Positions 11,898 through 21,951 of a stretch of 61,207 nucleotides of DNA are shown piece after piece. The notes under the pieces are model-generated. The model was not told the origin of the DNA and made no database searches. It worked only from the letters and a program-made list of their open reading frames with translations. Source of the stretch: CAJXJP01 sp964022365 (GTDB taxonomy: Bacteria; Patescibacteriota; Gracilibacteria; BD1-5; UBA6164). The stretch lies in the NCBI GenBank assembly GCA_964022365.1, contig CAXHZN010000008.1, positions 1-61,207 on the forward strand, given 5' to 3'. The translations under genes were made by a program, and so were the position numbers. The first letter of the stretch is position 1. Every line of letters begins with the position of its first letter.

Positions 11898-12419
11898 ATG
11901 AAATTTTCAATAATTCTCGCAATAGATTCAAATAACTGACTCGGTAAAAATAATGATTTAGCTTGGAAATTAAAAAGTGATATGCAATATTTCAAGAAAA
12001 TCACAACTCAAACCCAACAAGAAAATAAACAAAATGCTGTTATAATGGGCAGAAAAACTTGGGAATCAATCCCAGAAAAATTTCGCCCACTTCCAGATAG
12101 AAAAAATTTCATTCTCACTCGTGATGAAAATTATTGTGATGACGGTTGTGAAATCTGAAATGATTTAGAAGAAATTTTAGAAAGAATTTCACAAGACGAG
12201 TCTATTGAAAATACATTTATTATATGAGGTTCACAATTATATAATCAAGTTTTAGAAGACGAAAGATTAGATATAATTTATCTCACGAAAATAAAACAAG
12301 ATTTTGATTGTGATGTATTTCTCGATCCAATCCCTCTAGAATTTAATCTAGAAAAAGAATCTCCTGAATTTTTTGAAAATGAAATAGATTTTAGTTTTCA
12401 AATATATAAAAGAAAATAA
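11898..12419 (+). CDS. folA: Dihydrofolate reductase FolA
   Basis: Reduces dihydrofolate to tetrahydrofolate with NADPH. Seen: substrate loop IDSNNGLGKNNDLAWKLKSD (residues ~9-28), where the conserved GLG glycine before Leu is a TGA codon; cofactor motif VIMGRKTWESIP (~48-59); PDRKNFILTR; and the C-terminal FIIGGSQLYNQ (~105-115), whose first Gly is TGA. The length of 173 aa is normal for bacterial DHFR. It follows thyA two genes upstream, giving a complete thymidylate cycle pair. Confidence 0.95.
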
Positions 12420-12440
12420 ATTATATTATAACAAATTATT

Positions 12441-12887
12441 ATGACTGAAAAAAGTGTACTTAAATGAGAATATCAAAGTGCTGACACGATTGCTATTAAA
12501 GATTATTTATCTGAAAATCAAGAAAGATTAGATAAAGTATCAAGATGATTCGCAAATAGAGTTATAGCTCAATTAAATAGCGAAGTTTGAAATATAAGAA
12601 TTTCTACAAACAATGAAATAGAACAAAATTATTTATCTTGCATAGAAAATGTAACCAATGACATAAATTTAAGTTTTATTTATACAGATTCTGAAATAAA
12701 AAATATTATAGATGGAAAGACAGTTTTACCACAAATGATACCATTTAAAATAAAGGCTTCACTTGATAAGTTTACTAATAAATGTAAAACTTGATTAAAT
12801 AGAATAAAACTATTGTGAGAAGTTCCAGCAGAACTGGAAAATAATATTACTGAAATGAATAAAGTATTATCTTCATATAGTAGATAA
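12441..12887 (+). CDS. Hypothetical protein, 148 aa
   Basis: Not recognised. The protein appears soluble and mostly helical, with no signal peptide and no membrane segment. Three cysteines are scattered (around residues 72, 117 and later). It begins 21 bp after folA on the same strand and ends at a strong terminator, so it is probably the last gene of the thyA-folA transcript. That placement gives no firm functional hint. Confidence 0.7.
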
Positions 12888-12894
12888 TTATTCT

Positions 12895-12934
12895 AGTAAA
12901 AAAAGAAAATAATATATTATTTTCTTTTTTTACT
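12895..12934. terminator. Bidirectional terminator between folA operon and GT29-like gene
   Basis: A near-perfect 19-bp inverted repeat (12895-12913 / 12916-12934) with A/T tracts on both arms, between convergent genes. Confidence 0.8.
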
Positions 12935-12936
12935 AT

Positions 12937-13656
12937 TTATTTCATAAGTATTTTTTTATCATACTGTTGAATTAACGCATCAATTTTAGCATTTTCTTTT
13001 TCAAAATCATGTTGTTTAGCATAAGTATTTCATGTAATTCTATTATCTGTAGAAAAATCAAATCAGTATAAACTTATTTTTTCAATAGCTGTTTTTAGTA
13101 AAAAATAGTTAATAAAAACAAAACCTGAACTCGGCTCACTTCATAGTTCTTGATAAAGTGAATCGTAAAAAAGATTATCTACATAATATTTATCAGTATT
13201 TTTATATCATTTTTTAGTGTTTAATAATAATGTATTTAGTCATACATTTTTGTATTTTGAATTTTGAAATGCGAAAGGAATAATGAATTTTACTCTATCT
13301 AGAATATCTTGTTGTAAATCATAGTATGTTAAAGTATCTAGAGTTCAAGTAGACCAATGCGTTGTTTTTATTCAAGTTTCATTTGCATTTAAATGACTTG
13401 AATCGACTCATCTATTAAATCTCAAAACGTAATCATGAGAATCAATTTCTCGACCAAATGACTTATTTATAAGATTTGGTGAATTTCAAACAATTGCCAT
13501 AGATTTATTGCTGGAAATTTCTAATAATTCATCAATATCTTTATTCGTTGAATTCTTAATTATTTTTTGAATATTATTTCACATCAATGATTGAATTATT
13601 TTAATTCATGGTGCTATGATATTTGATCTGATTTTCCAAGATAATTTATTATTCAT
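12937..13656 (-). CDS. GT29-type sialyltransferase-like protein, 239 aa
   Basis: Looks like a member of the glycosyltransferase 29 (sialyltransferase) fold family, which transfers CMP-linked nonulosonic acids. Seen: an L-sialylmotif-like block SMAIVGNSPNLINKSFGREI (residues ~52-71) running into DSHDYVLRFNRG, an S-motif-like block PSSGFVFINYFLLKTAIEKI (~177-196) followed by SLYGFDF, and a VS-like HDFEKE (~217-222). Spacing between them matches the family. There is no signal peptide or stem, so it is presumably cytoplasmic. GT29 is known mainly from eukaryotes; characterised bacterial sialyltransferases usually belong to GT38, GT42, GT52 or GT80. No CMP-sialate synthetase is in the window, so donor and acceptor are unknown. 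Confidence 0.75.
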
Positions 13657-13797
13657 TATTTATAAGAAAAATATTACTTATACATAATATAAAATATAAT
13701 AAATAATTGTCAATATTATTAAAATACCTTCATTAATAATCTTGTCATATTTAATATATTCTGCTAAAATATATATAATTACAAATTACATATATTT

Positions 13798-14565
13798 ATG
13801 AAAAATAAAATTATTCAAATCGGAAAAGAAGTTATTTATCTTTGCGCAAAGTACAGTAATTATTCTCAAGAAGATAAAACTAAAATTCTAAAGAAGTTTT
13901 GAGAATATAAGTTGCAACTAAATGATGAAAATTGTAAATATACGCAAACTGTTTTATGATTTATAAAAGATCTGGAAAATGATATTCTAGAAAACAGAAA
14001 ACTTCAAATAGATTCTATTCAACACGACGATTATTTAGAAAATTATTTTGTCTCAAAACGTGAAATAACTCACTATAATAATTTATTGAATTGAAAAATT
14101 TATAGAGAAATTTTCGATGAATTTTATGGACAAAAAGATGAAAATAAAATATTAATTTTAGCAAAAAAATTATCACAAAATTTTCAAAATGAATATAAAA
14201 ATATTTCTTGTGAAGATATTGCAAAAAATTTATTAATATTTTCTCATTTTGATAAAAAAATTATTTCTCAAGGACTCAAAAATTTATACAAAATTTTTAC
14301 TCTTCTTCCAAATAACTCTCAATTATTTATAGAACTTAGAAAAATAAATAGTTTGTATTATTCACTTATTCAAGAAGTGTATCAAAATTGAGTTTCATAT
14401 TATAATAATGAAAAATATAATGTATTTTTTATGAAATTTTCAAGTCAGATAATTAATGGAGAAAAAACACATAATTTAATGAAATCAAACGCATCTTTAG
14501 AGTGATTTAGAACTTGAAATGCGAAGTATGAATATAAGCAATTATTATTAAAATTGAGATATTAA
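13798..14565 (+). CDS. Hypothetical protein, 255 aa
   Basis: Not recognised. A Lys/Asn/Tyr-rich, apparently soluble and largely helical protein without signal peptide or membrane segment. It is monocistronic: divergent from the GT29-like gene with ~140 bp between them, and closed by a strong terminator. Glycines are few and mostly TGA, as in the local background, so there is no sign of recent import. Confidence 0.7.
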
Positions 14566-14573
14566 AATTATAA

Positions 14574-14613
14574 AAAAACCGTTAGAAAATAAATTTATTT
14601 TCTAACGGTTTTT
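14574..14613. terminator. Bidirectional terminator, 20-bp arms
   Basis: Two directly abutting 20-bp complementary arms (14574-14593 / 14594-14613), with A and T runs at the outer ends, between convergent genes. Confidence 0.85.
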
Positions 14614-14633
14614 AATTTTTTATTAATTTGTAA

Positions 14634-15365
14634 TTAATCGTTTCATCTGATTTTTGCAAGCAATCTTAATACTTCTAAATATAACCAAACAAGTGTTACT
14701 AATAAACCAAATGCAGCAAACCATTCATAATACTTTGGAGCTTTATTTGCAACTCCTGATTCAATTGTATCAAAATCAAGAGCTAAGTTAAATGCAGCAA
14801 TACCAACAATGAATACTGAAACTCCGATTCATAAAGGTCCAGAAGAATGTATGAAAGCCAAGTCATATAAACCAGTAAGTGATCCAATGATCGCTACGAT
14901 ATACATTAGCATAATTGCTCAAGTACAAGCAACTACTCACATTCTAAACTTTTGAGTTACTTTGATAATTCTTGAAGTGTATAAACCAAGCATTATTAAA
15001 AATATTGCAAATGTTAACCCAACTGCTTGAACTATGATTCCATCATACATACTTGCGTAAAATAGTGAAATCGCAGCGAGGAATCCACCTTCTAAAATAG
15101 CATAAACTGGAGCGAGAGCTGGTGCAGTTTTTGGTTTAAAGATTATAATTAAAGCAAAAATAAACCCTAAAATAGCTAAAATCCAAAAAAATGGAACAAC
15201 TATATTTGTAAGTGGTTGATACATCCAAACAGCTACTGCTGATAAAATAGTTATAGCAATTAGTAAAAATGATTTTTTTACCGATCATTCTACACTCATA
15301 GTATCTCCATCGAGACCTGTAGACATATTTTCAAATGTTTTTTCGTTAAACGCAATATTTGACAT
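14634..15365 (-). CDS. Bax inhibitor-1 / YccA family membrane protein
   Basis: Seven-helix membrane protein of the Bax inhibitor-1 superfamily; bacterial members such as YccA interact with FtsH, and others leak calcium. Seen: a 35-residue polar N-terminus followed by seven hydrophobic segments with family-like motifs, including PVYAILEGGFLAAIS (residues ~95-110), and a C-terminal ALDFDTIESGVANKAPKYYE region (~190-210) with the Asp pair typical of the family, then FGLLVTLVWLYLEVLRLL. At 243 aa the length fits. A link with the FtsH encoded 5 kb away is possible from family knowledge only. Confidence 0.85.
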
Positions 15366-15399
15366 AATTATTTTTCTTTAGTAAATATTATTTATAATT

Positions 15400-15756
15400 T
15401 TATATTTTTTCTATCATAATACAAGAATTTAATATAAAATTTTTAAAATTTTCTTGTATAAATTTTTCGCATATTTCATCTGTACTTCATGGTTGAAACC
15501 AAAGAATTTTATTTTGAAGGAGAACTAAATTATTCTCTAAAATATTTTTAGTGATATTTGGTTGAGTAACAAAATTTACAATCTCAAATCCTTGATCTAT
15601 TTCTCAAATAGTTTTATATGACTGTTGAGATAATATTTTTTCTGCTTTTGGGTTAATAGGAAAAACTTTATGATTTTTTTCTAATAAATTTTTTAAAATT
15701 TTATATCAAAATTTATCTGGATTATTTGAGGCTCCAACCAATGCTATTGTTTTCAT
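15400..15756 (-). CDS. CoA-binding domain protein, YccU-like, 118 aa
   Basis: Small Rossmann-fold protein of the CoA-binding family. Seen: N-terminal ALVGASNNPDKFGYKI (residues ~5-20), the nucleotide-binding start typical of the family; VFPINPKAEKI; and WFQPGSTDEI (~86-95), where family members have W-x-Q-x-G. Length is close to E. coli YccU. Its start codon lies inside the end of the preceding deoxyribosyltransferase-like gene (13-bp overlap), which suggests translational coupling. The role of this family in the cell is not established. Confidence 0.8.
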
Positions 15757-16166
15757 TCGTGTAAATCTGGTAATTGATTATGTAATATTTGAGAAATTTC
15801 TGAAAATTCATAGAATAGTATAGTATTATTTGATACTCAATATGATAAATAATATTCGTCTTGCATTTGTGTATTCATTAAAACCATGACTTTTTTATTT
15901 AATCAAAATGCAATTCATAATTCTAACAACATTCATTCGGATTTTTTTTCATGATTTACAAAAGCAATCACAATATCTGATTTTTTTATTTCTTCACGAG
16001 AAATATTTATAATTTCTTTATGATTTTTATCACTAAAATCTGAATCAAAATAATAAATAAAACTTTCGTGTCAGAGATTTTTCAAAATTTCTCTTAATTT
16101 TCAAAGTGACTCAGTAAGTTGAACATCATCAACTCAAGTTTGTTTATATGAGATAAATATTTTCAT
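15744..16166 (-). CDS. Nucleoside 2-deoxyribosyltransferase-like protein, 140 aa
   Basis: Resembles the nucleoside 2-deoxyribosyltransferase/TIR-like flavodoxin-fold family. Seen: an N-terminal strand KIFISYKQ, an internal SREEIKKSDIVIAFVNHEKK (residues ~57-76) and SEGMLLELGIAFGLNKKV (~77-94), where the Glu of the LELGxAxGxNK signature corresponds to the catalytic Glu of the family. Length fits. It could salvage nucleosides or act on NAD-like substrates as TIR relatives do; the sequence does not decide. It overlaps the CoA-binding gene downstream. Confidence 0.72.
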
Positions 16167-16185
16167 AATTTTAAAATAAAAAATA

Positions 16186-16635
16186 TTATTGCACTATATG
16201 TAAATTTCAAATAATTTTTTTGACATTATGTTTAGTTTTTTCTAATTCTGGCTTTAGTAGTTCCCGTATAGAACTTTCACTCACAAGTCAAAATTCTTCT
16301 GTATTATTTGAAAAAGAATCAACAATATTTAATAAACATTGTTTCAATTCTTTAATTTCATTTTCTATGAGAATATCTTTATCCTTATCAGGAGTAATAT
16401 CTCAAAACAAAGATTCAACTTCTATTTTTAATTTTTCATAACCATTATCAACAATATCACTATAATGCATGAAAGATTCATAAGTTTCTCAATTATCATC
16501 ATCTTGAGTAAAATCAGTATCAGGTCTATATAAATATTTTCAATGTTTTTCTTCTATTATTTCAGGTCAACTTTTTTCTTCTTCACTCAAATTATCCCCT
16601 CCTTTTTTGAATTGGTAATGTAGTACATCTCACAT
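16186..16635 (-). CDS. Hypothetical acidic protein; two possible starts
   Basis: Not recognised. A small acidic, probably helical protein with no signal or membrane segment. The longest frame starts at ATG 16633-16635 (149 aa). However, a perfect Shine-Dalgarno-like AAAGGAGGGG ends seven bases before an in-frame TTG at 16588-16590 and would give 134 aa. I consider the TTG start at least as likely, because the 15 extra residues include the SD codons (KKGG). It lies ~20 bp upstream of the deoxyribosyltransferase-like gene on the same strand. Confidence 0.6.
16596..16605 (-). promoter_or_regulatory. Strong Shine-Dalgarno sequence before TTG start
   Basis: On the minus strand AAAGGAGGGG lies at canonical distance from a TTG codon at 16588-16590. 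Few genes in the window have so strong an SD, and it decides between two starts for the acidic hypothetical protein. Confidence 0.6.
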
Positions 16636-16794
16636 ATTCAAAAATATAAATAATTAAATTAGTATTATCATATAATTTTTAGATATAATGTCAAAGTTAG
16701 AATAAATAATATTTAAATAAAAATTAATAAAAAATAAATTATAATAAATAAATATTTTAAATATAATCAGATAAATAATTTTTAAGAAAAAAAT

Positions 16795-17270
<476 letters not shown>

Positions 17271-17281
17271 TTTATTTTATA

Positions 17282-17315
17282 AAAAAAAGAATCATAGTAT
17301 TATGATTCTTTTTTT
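17282..17315. terminator. Bidirectional terminator
   Basis: 15-bp inverted repeat (17282-17296 / 17301-17315) with a 4-base loop and A/T tracts, between the RpiB-like gene and the convergent helicase gene. Confidence 0.8.
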
Positions 17316-20300
17316 AGTAGTTCTTTCCAGAAATTAATATCTGATATTTGTGACCAAGCATTTGCTAAAGTATTTTTAAAATCTTCAAATTCTTCGTCTG
17401 AAATATCTACTTCTACAAATTTATAGTTTCATTTTTTTCATTCTACAAAATCTAAAGCAAGAGATCCTATCTCAAAACTATTCATAAACTCAGCATCGTT
17501 TTCACATAGTAGTTTATAAAACATAAGTTGCCTGAAATATTTTCATTCACTTGGATCTTCTTTTTTGTTTCCATATCTATCAACTCATTTTATTTGACCA
17601 ATTGATTTAGCTGAACCAGTTTTGTAATCAACTAAAGCCACAGTGTCTTTGAAAAAAGCCATTTGTCACTCTCAGTTTGATAAACTATTTTGAGAGATTC
17701 AAACCTTTTCAATTTTATCAATTGTACCAGTGAGTGGAACTGATTCCCAAATAATATTTTTTCTTCTGAGTGAATATTCTAACAGTACTGGTTCACGAGA
17801 CGAAGCCTTATATAAATCATAATATCATTCGAGACCTTCGATTCATTTTTTATATAATTCTACTTCTTCGTCAGGAGTAAGTATTTCAGATTTCAACAAC
17901 ATAGAAAATGTCGCAGTGAGATAATCTTTGTCTGGTAAAATCTGTTCGTGTTTATATTTGAGATAAAATAATTCTAAAGTTCTATGATATACTTTCCCAA
18001 AAATAGTAAATTTATTATCTAAAAATGGATATTTATAAATAACTCTTTGTAAAAAAGCAAAAGGATCTTCTAAAAATACATTTAAGTCACTTGGTGAAAG
18101 TTTATACTTTTCTAAAAATTCCTCTATATAATCAAATTCTAATTGTGAATATTCAATAAGATTTCCTTGTAAATCATTTTCTATCATTTTAGCACAATCT
18201 ATATCACTTCATTGAAATGATATTACTTCATATTTTCCTGTTATTTCTTCGATAAAACTGGATTGTAAAAGTGGTTTTGTACCGATTCCTGCTGGATAAG
18301 ATAAAGTTAAAGATTTTCTTGCACGTGTTGCAGCTACAAAAAATAATCTTCTATCTTCTTCTATTTGAGCAAAATTACTCGCTTGTAATCAATCTCAAGC
18401 AATTCAAACGGGTAATTTTAATCTGTCCATAACTCTTTTCCCTTCCCAATTTCATGTATATAATCCAGGTATAAAAACATAATCGTATTCTAAACCTTTT
18501 GATCCATGAGCTGTTAAAACTTGTACTCAATTATTATGTTTTTTTAATATTTGTCTGGCAATAGCAAAATTATATTCTTTATATAGTGTGATTTTTGATA
18601 ATAATTTTTCAATATTAAATTCGTTATCAACAGTATTCCAATCTTTAATTTTATTAAAAAGAGTATAAATATCTTCTATATCGTCAAAATTACCATTTAT
18701 TTCTACAAATTCTATAATTTTAGTTGTTTCTATGAAATTATTAAAAAATTCTACGAAACTCATCGTTCATAATCATGCAGAAGATCCTATTATAAAATCT
18801 CTAAATTTTATAAGTTCTGGCTTATTTCTCAGAGCAGTTGATTCTAGTTTTTCATCATCAAGTAAAAAATCAATCATCGTTGTTTTGATTTTTTTATTAT
18901 AGTTTTCTATATACAAAGCTCTATTTATAGTAAGAATATCAATTGGATGAATATCAACTATTTTACTTCTCATTATATCTATTAATGCATTTTCATTTGC
19001 ATAAGGATTGTTTATGAGTTCTAAATATTTTAAAATAAAATCTATATATTGAGATTTTAAAATATCAGTTTTTAGTTTTGATTCGGCTTCTATGTTATTT
19101 TGAAGTAATAGTTTTGTCCACTCTTTGACTTCCCTATTTCATCTAACAATTACAGAAATCTCATTTGGAGAAACTTCTTGAGATAATAGTGTTTTTATAT
19201 TTTCTAATACAAATTGTCTTTCTTCTATATCTGAAGCTGCTTGAAATAACTTTGGAAGATCTTTTTCATCTTTATATGCACCTGATGAAATTAATTTCTT
19301 GTCGATAGAATCTATTTTTTTTGATAATCTTTCGTCATTATTATCAATCAGTTGTGATGATAAATCTAATATTGGCTGAGTTGAACGATAATTATTTTCT
19401 AAAACAACAAATTGTGTTTCAGGATATTTTGTAGAAAAATCTAACATATTTTCTATATTCGCTCATTGAAAACGATAAATAGATTGGTCATCATCTCAAA
19501 CGGTCATGATATTTGGAAGTTCATCATTTACAGATAATATTTGATCTATTATCATGTTTTGAGCATTGTTTGTATCCTGATATTCATCAAGCATGATAAA
19601 TTGAAATGCTTCAGCGTAATGAGATTTTAACTCATTATCATCTGTAATTTTTTCTAATACAAAATTAATCATATCAGAGAAGTCATACTTATTTAAATAT
19701 CTCAGAGTTGCATTATACTGTGAAAATATTTCATGTAATTCTTCTAGTTTTTGAATATGTTTTTGTTGTTTTTCTTTTGTTGTTTCGTATTTTTTGAGAG
19801 TTGGTTTGATTTGCGCTAATTCTTCTTCATAAATTTCAGCTTGTTTTTGCGTCATTATTTTTAATCTTGCAAGAGAAACTCATTCTTGTTTTAGATTATT
19901 TATACGCATAGAAATATCACGAAGATAAAAATATCTGTCATAACTTGTAACCAGAGCTTCTAGTTTTTGCTTTTCAAACAATTCATCGATAATATTTTTT
20001 AATATTTCGAGTCATTCAACTTCATCAATTGGAGTTCCTGCTTTGTATTCTATAAATTTTTCTGGAAAAGTTTTTATCACTTCTTGAGAAAATGAATGAA
20101 TAGTAGAAACGTTTACCTTATAGGCTTCATTTCATAAAAAACGTGCTAATCTTTCACGAATAGCTACAACTCAGGCTTCAGTAAATGTTGTAATAAGAAT
20201 ATTTTCTGGATTTATACCTGCTTTTAATATTATATTAGCTGTTCTAAGGCCTATTATTTGCGTTTTACCAGTTCATGGTCAAGCAACAACCATAACAGGA

Positions 20301-20380
20301 CCATAAATAGTTTCTACGGCTTGTTTTTGTGCTTCATTTAATTTCTTGTATTGCGACTGAAAAATTTCGTTATAATCCAT
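17300..20380 (-). CDS. UvrD/Rep-type helicase fused to RecB-like nuclease, 1026 aa
   Basis: Superfamily 1A DNA helicase with a C-terminal PD-(D/E)XK nuclease, like AddA/RecB or actinobacterial AdnB proteins that process DNA ends. Seen: Q-motif LNEAQKQAV, Walker A VVAGPGTGKT (residues ~30-39), TTFTEAG motif Ia, DEEYQ-type Walker B in LDEYQDTNNAQN (~280), FRFQGAN-type motif III nearby, NYRSTQPI motif IV (~330), and a C-terminal VDYKTGSAKSIGQ (~925) with QLMFYKLLCEN matching the RecB nuclease core. In the standard code it looks like five separate ORFs; they are one frame. No partner AddB/RecC is in the window. Confidence 0.92.
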
Positions 20381-20473
20381 AAATGTATATTAAATGTATA
20401 TATATTTTTATAACTATAATAATTTCAAATAAAAACGCAAAATAAATATTTATTTCTATTTTTTTGAGAAGCA

Positions 20474-20498
20474 AAAAACGCAGCTTCGCTGCGTTTTT
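20474..20498 (-). terminator. Terminator after small basic gene
   Basis: GC-richer 11-bp stem (20474-20484 / 20488-20498) with AAAAACGCAGC arms, between the small gene ending at 20507 and the helicase start at 20380. Confidence 0.8.
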
Positions 20499-20506
20499 AA
20501 AATCAG

Positions 20507-20632
20507 TTATTTTTTATTAGAATCTTCAGTTTTGGGTTTAGGCCAAATAGGAGTTTTCCTCACATTTTGAGCTAGCATAATTCCAAAATTGTTTTGTTTC
20601 ACCTGACGTTTTCTTGATTTAGAAAGTGCCAT
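20507..20632 (-). CDS. Small basic protein, 41 aa, unknown
   Basis: Begins MALSKSRKRQVKQ and ends in a Lys-rich acidic tail; net charge is strongly positive. The size and composition recall a small ribosomal or nucleic-acid-binding protein, but I cannot match it to any ribosomal protein family. A longer in-frame start upstream (to about 20713) exists, but the region adds a hydrophobic segment that looks like read-through. The ATG at 20630-20632 preceded by AAAGG-type purines is preferred. It has its own terminator, which supports a real gene. Confidence 0.5.
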   Translation of the reverse strand: MALSKSRKRQVKQNNFGIMLAQNVRKTPIWPKPKTEDSNKK

Positions 20633-20865
20633 AAAAAAATACCTTTTTATATCCCCTTTAATTTGTAAATTTAGAATAATAATTCTAGAAAATATTTCAA
20701 AATTATTTTTCATTTAATGTTAAAAACTCAATTTAAATCTCTTAAAATAAGAAATGTTCTCGTATAAATATTTTTCTTTTAAAATATTTGTATCTTATAT
20801 CTAATAAATCTATTGAATTTTCTTATTTATGGTTATAATTAGGTAAATATAGATAATTAAAAATT

Positions 20866-21927
20866 ATGGAAAATATAAAATTAAAAAATGATCAACTCAG
20901 GGAACAATTTAAGTTTCTTAATGAGACTTATTATAAATCAATGCCTGATGAGCAAGTAAATTTTGCAAAAATGGTTATCATAAATTTCAAAAAAAATTCA
21001 TCAAACGAAGAATTAATTATTTTAGTTTTACTCTATGGTTTGATTTATTTTAGTAAAGTAGATATTGATAATGAGCATATTTCTTCTCAAAATAGACTGA
21101 AAATTTTAAAATTACAAGAATTATTAAAGTTTGAAGTAAAATGACAAAAAGAAGAGTTTTTACATGCGATATATAAACTCGATGACGAACTTTTATACCT
21201 AAAAATGATTATAAAATATACGGTTATTTTATATGAAAATAAATGACAAAATATTATATTACCAAATGATAGAAATAATTATTTTAAGTCTATCTGACAT
21301 ACAATTCCCTATTTAACTTTAAAAGAATCAAAGTTATTATCGTTTTTCCAAGATACGTATTTTAAAAAACTCTATCCTCAGCAGTTTATTAAAACGAAAA
21401 TGATTTATCTAGAAAAAATGAAAAAATCATGAACAACTTGAGGATATATTATTAGTATTGTAAATAATCTCAATGAATGATTATTTGAGGCTGGATTATC
21501 AGCAAGAATTCAAATGCGTAAAAAATCATATTTTAGTATTTTCAATAAAATAAAAAGAAAACATAATGCTGAATTTCTCGACTCAATTTGAGTGAGAATG
21601 ATATTTAAAGACTTGGAAGAGTTACAAAAATTTGAAGAAGTTTTTGAAACAAAATTTATTTATACAAAGAAAAAAGATTATATAAATACCCCAAAAGAAA
21701 ATGGATATCAAAGTCTTCATTATACTTTTATGACTCCGTATGCAAATAATGAAGTGTTTGTAGAATTACAACTCAGAACCGAACAAATGGATAAAAATAT
21801 TCGTGAGGCAAAGGAAATTTCACACTATAGTTATACTATCAAAGCGAATAAATGGGATGAAATGTTTGAAGAAGTTCAATTTTGATATAAACATTTACTC
21901 AATTATATCGAATCACAAAAAAAATAA
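20866..21927 (+). CDS. RelA/SpoT-like (p)ppGpp synthetase with degenerate hydrolase half
   Basis: Member of the RelA/SpoT homologue family. Seen: C-terminal synthetase domain with RIQMRKKSYFSIFNKIKRKH (residues ~206-225; RxKxxxSIxxKxxRK in the family), LDSIGVRMIF (~230-239), the G-loop YINTPKENGYQSLHYTF (~270-286) and VELQLRTEQMD (~298-308). The N-terminal ~180 residues are helical and fall where the HD hydrolase would be, but the His-Asp metal motif (LLHD) is absent; the matching position reads LLYGL. No TGS or ACT domain follows, so it is 353 aa rather than ~700. It probably only synthesises the alarmone. Confidence 0.82.
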
Positions 21928-21951
21928 GAAATCTAGATTTCTTATTTTTTT
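21918..21951. terminator. Bidirectional terminator between RSH gene and copA
   Basis: 15-bp arms (21918-21932 / 21937-21951) with A/T flanks, shared by convergent genes and overlapping both stops. Confidence 0.8.

Noticed and set aside
17300..20380. Five separate short minus-strand ORFs in the standard code
   Set aside because: They are all in one frame and joined by TGA codons at glycine positions; together they form one helicase-nuclease.
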